Assembly (NCBI RefSeq): GCF_018139145.2
Contig: NC_059474.1
Coordinates: forward strand, 40,814,344-40,878,343
Length of the DNA stretch: 64,000 bases
Direction of reading: 5' to 3'
Source: Gymnogyps californianus
Lineage: Eukaryota; Chordata; Aves; Accipitriformes; Cathartidae
Shown here: one piece after another, positions 63,001 to 64,000 of the stretch
How positions within the stretch are numbered: the first letter of the stretch is position 1
How the letters are laid out: the number at the start of each line of letters is the position of its first letter
Program-made: the position numbers and the translations under genes
Notes under the pieces: model-generated
Told to the model about the DNA's origin: nothing
Seen by the model: only the letters and a program-made list of their open reading frames with translations
The model's database searches: none

Positions 63001-64000
63001 TCTCCTTCATTTACCATCTTTGGGTTTAGTACATGTCACACTCTTCCACTACTCTTTCACCATTGGAAACTCATTTTTCTTTTTTTGTTTTTTTTGGTCC
63101 TTCAGAATGAAATTATTTTATTTGCCAATAAAGCTCAAGTAGAATTATTTTCGTGCTGGAATAGAAAGGAGTTGGAAGGAAATTATCTCCTTGCATTAAC
63201 CTTGAACTGTAGAAGAAGGTAATGTTACCTAATTCAGGCATCTAAACTAGGAGTTCAGTTACCCTGGGTTCACAATGTAGATAATGTAAAGAGATTGAGT
63301 CTTCCAAAAGATAATTCAGAGAAGGAGCTGAATTTTGAGTCTTGTTTTGCTCCTCAGAAGAAACTCTTTCTGTGTGAGCTAGAATGGGACAGCAGTGACA
63401 GCTGATTCTGTATGGCACTTTCAGGACTGAATCCATCCAGCTGTGATCCCCTGACACAGCTCCTGGCTTTCCAGAATGGCCCTGGCTTTTCATGAATCAA
63501 TATTGCTGATGAACGGCCTCCAATAAGAGAAGTCTATTTATCTTCTGATTTCTGTGAAAGATTTTAATTTTCAGTAGAGTGAAGAGATTGTCTTAAAATT
63601 TTAAAATATATTTGCTTTAAATATATTTGTCCCCCCTTCTGAGGTCCCAGTCCACAATATTTGCCTCATCTGCAAGGCTTTCAAAAGTTAAAATTGTTTA
63701 TTGAAATAAAAAACAGTGAATTGCATTTCTTTTCTGACACAGCTATCTCAGGTAGACAGTTTAAACACATCACACCTCAGAAGACATCTGTGTCATGCTA
63801 CTTGACTGAACAAACGCATTTTAATGACAAACTGTGCAAAGATTTGGAAAAACTTTAGGAAACAGCTTTATCCACAAAAATCAAACTAATTAGTATCATT
63901 TATCCTTTACATTGACTTTTTTTTTTTCTAAAATTGAAAGCAGTTTTTATGTTTCTGAAAGAGCAGGATTTATTATTTTTGTTCAAACATGGAAAACACT

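Larger units (their letters stand above)
50961..64000 (+). other. presumed first intron of the CpG-island gene
   Basis: Thirteen kilobases of mostly A+T-rich DNA after the donor. It contains an unclassified repeat at 56.9 kb, an LTR-like block at 54.8 kb and simple repeats. No exon with an acceptor in phase 2 and a good donor is convincing, so the intron probably runs past the end of the window. An exon-like segment at 63106-63218 has the wrong phase to follow exon 1 directly. Confidence 0.45.

Noticed and set aside
1..64000. CRISPR arrays, prokaryotic operons, rRNA or tRNA genes
   Set aside because: No regularly spaced repeats, no cloverleaf-like tRNA sequence with A and B boxes that I could recognise, and no dense coding on either strand. 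The content is clearly vertebrate.

Overview
The window looks like nuclear DNA from a bird. The evidence is several 5'-truncated CR1 LINE copies, some ending in the (ATTCTATG)-type 3' repeat typical of avian and reptilian CR1, and a set of solo ERVL-like LTRs with TG...CA ends and 5-bp target-site duplications. The background is A+T-rich and gene-poor, broken by one sharp CpG island. There is no prokaryotic gene organisation, no CRISPR array, and no rRNA or tRNA gene that I could see.

Layout. 1-5 kb is A+T-rich, with one weak candidate minus-strand terminal exon near 2.2-2.36 kb. An old, diverged LTR lies at 5.05-5.64 kb. From 5.6 to 21.4 kb the sequence is non-genic, with A/C-rich low-complexity tracts and two short CR1 tails. 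21.4-29.9 kb is a transposon cluster: two 585-bp solo LTRs in opposite orientation (21,439-22,023 plus; 29,296-29,880 minus), a ~0.9-kb solo LTR of a second family (22,655-23,553), and two CR1 pieces. A longer CR1 3' end, with decayed reverse-transcriptase C-terminal coding sequence, is at 35.4-36.0 kb on the minus strand. A second ~0.95-kb LTR (38,507-39,463) is followed by an LTR-like G+C-richer block to 40.3 kb. 40-49 kb is A+T-rich and has an 18-bp perfect hairpin at 42.1 kb.

The only well-supported gene is on the plus strand. A CpG-island promoter (about 49.97-50.96 kb) contains a first coding exon whose ATG at 50,699 has a good Kozak context. The exon ends in a consensus CAG|GTGAGT donor at 50,769/50,770. 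The encoded N-terminus is hydrophobic in part and I cannot name the protein. The rest of the window to 64 kb is most simply its first, large intron.

The most interesting observations are: (i) the two 0.9-kb LTRs keep the same short open frame, and the second copy has expanded inside it by exactly 72 bp (24 codons); (ii) the two LTR families share their 3' ends but differ at the 5' ends, which suggests mosaic descent; (iii) an unclassified ~115-bp direct repeat sits on both sides of the CpG island and first exon. I found no convincing new multi-gene biological system. Most of the window is ordinary non-coding vertebrate DNA.
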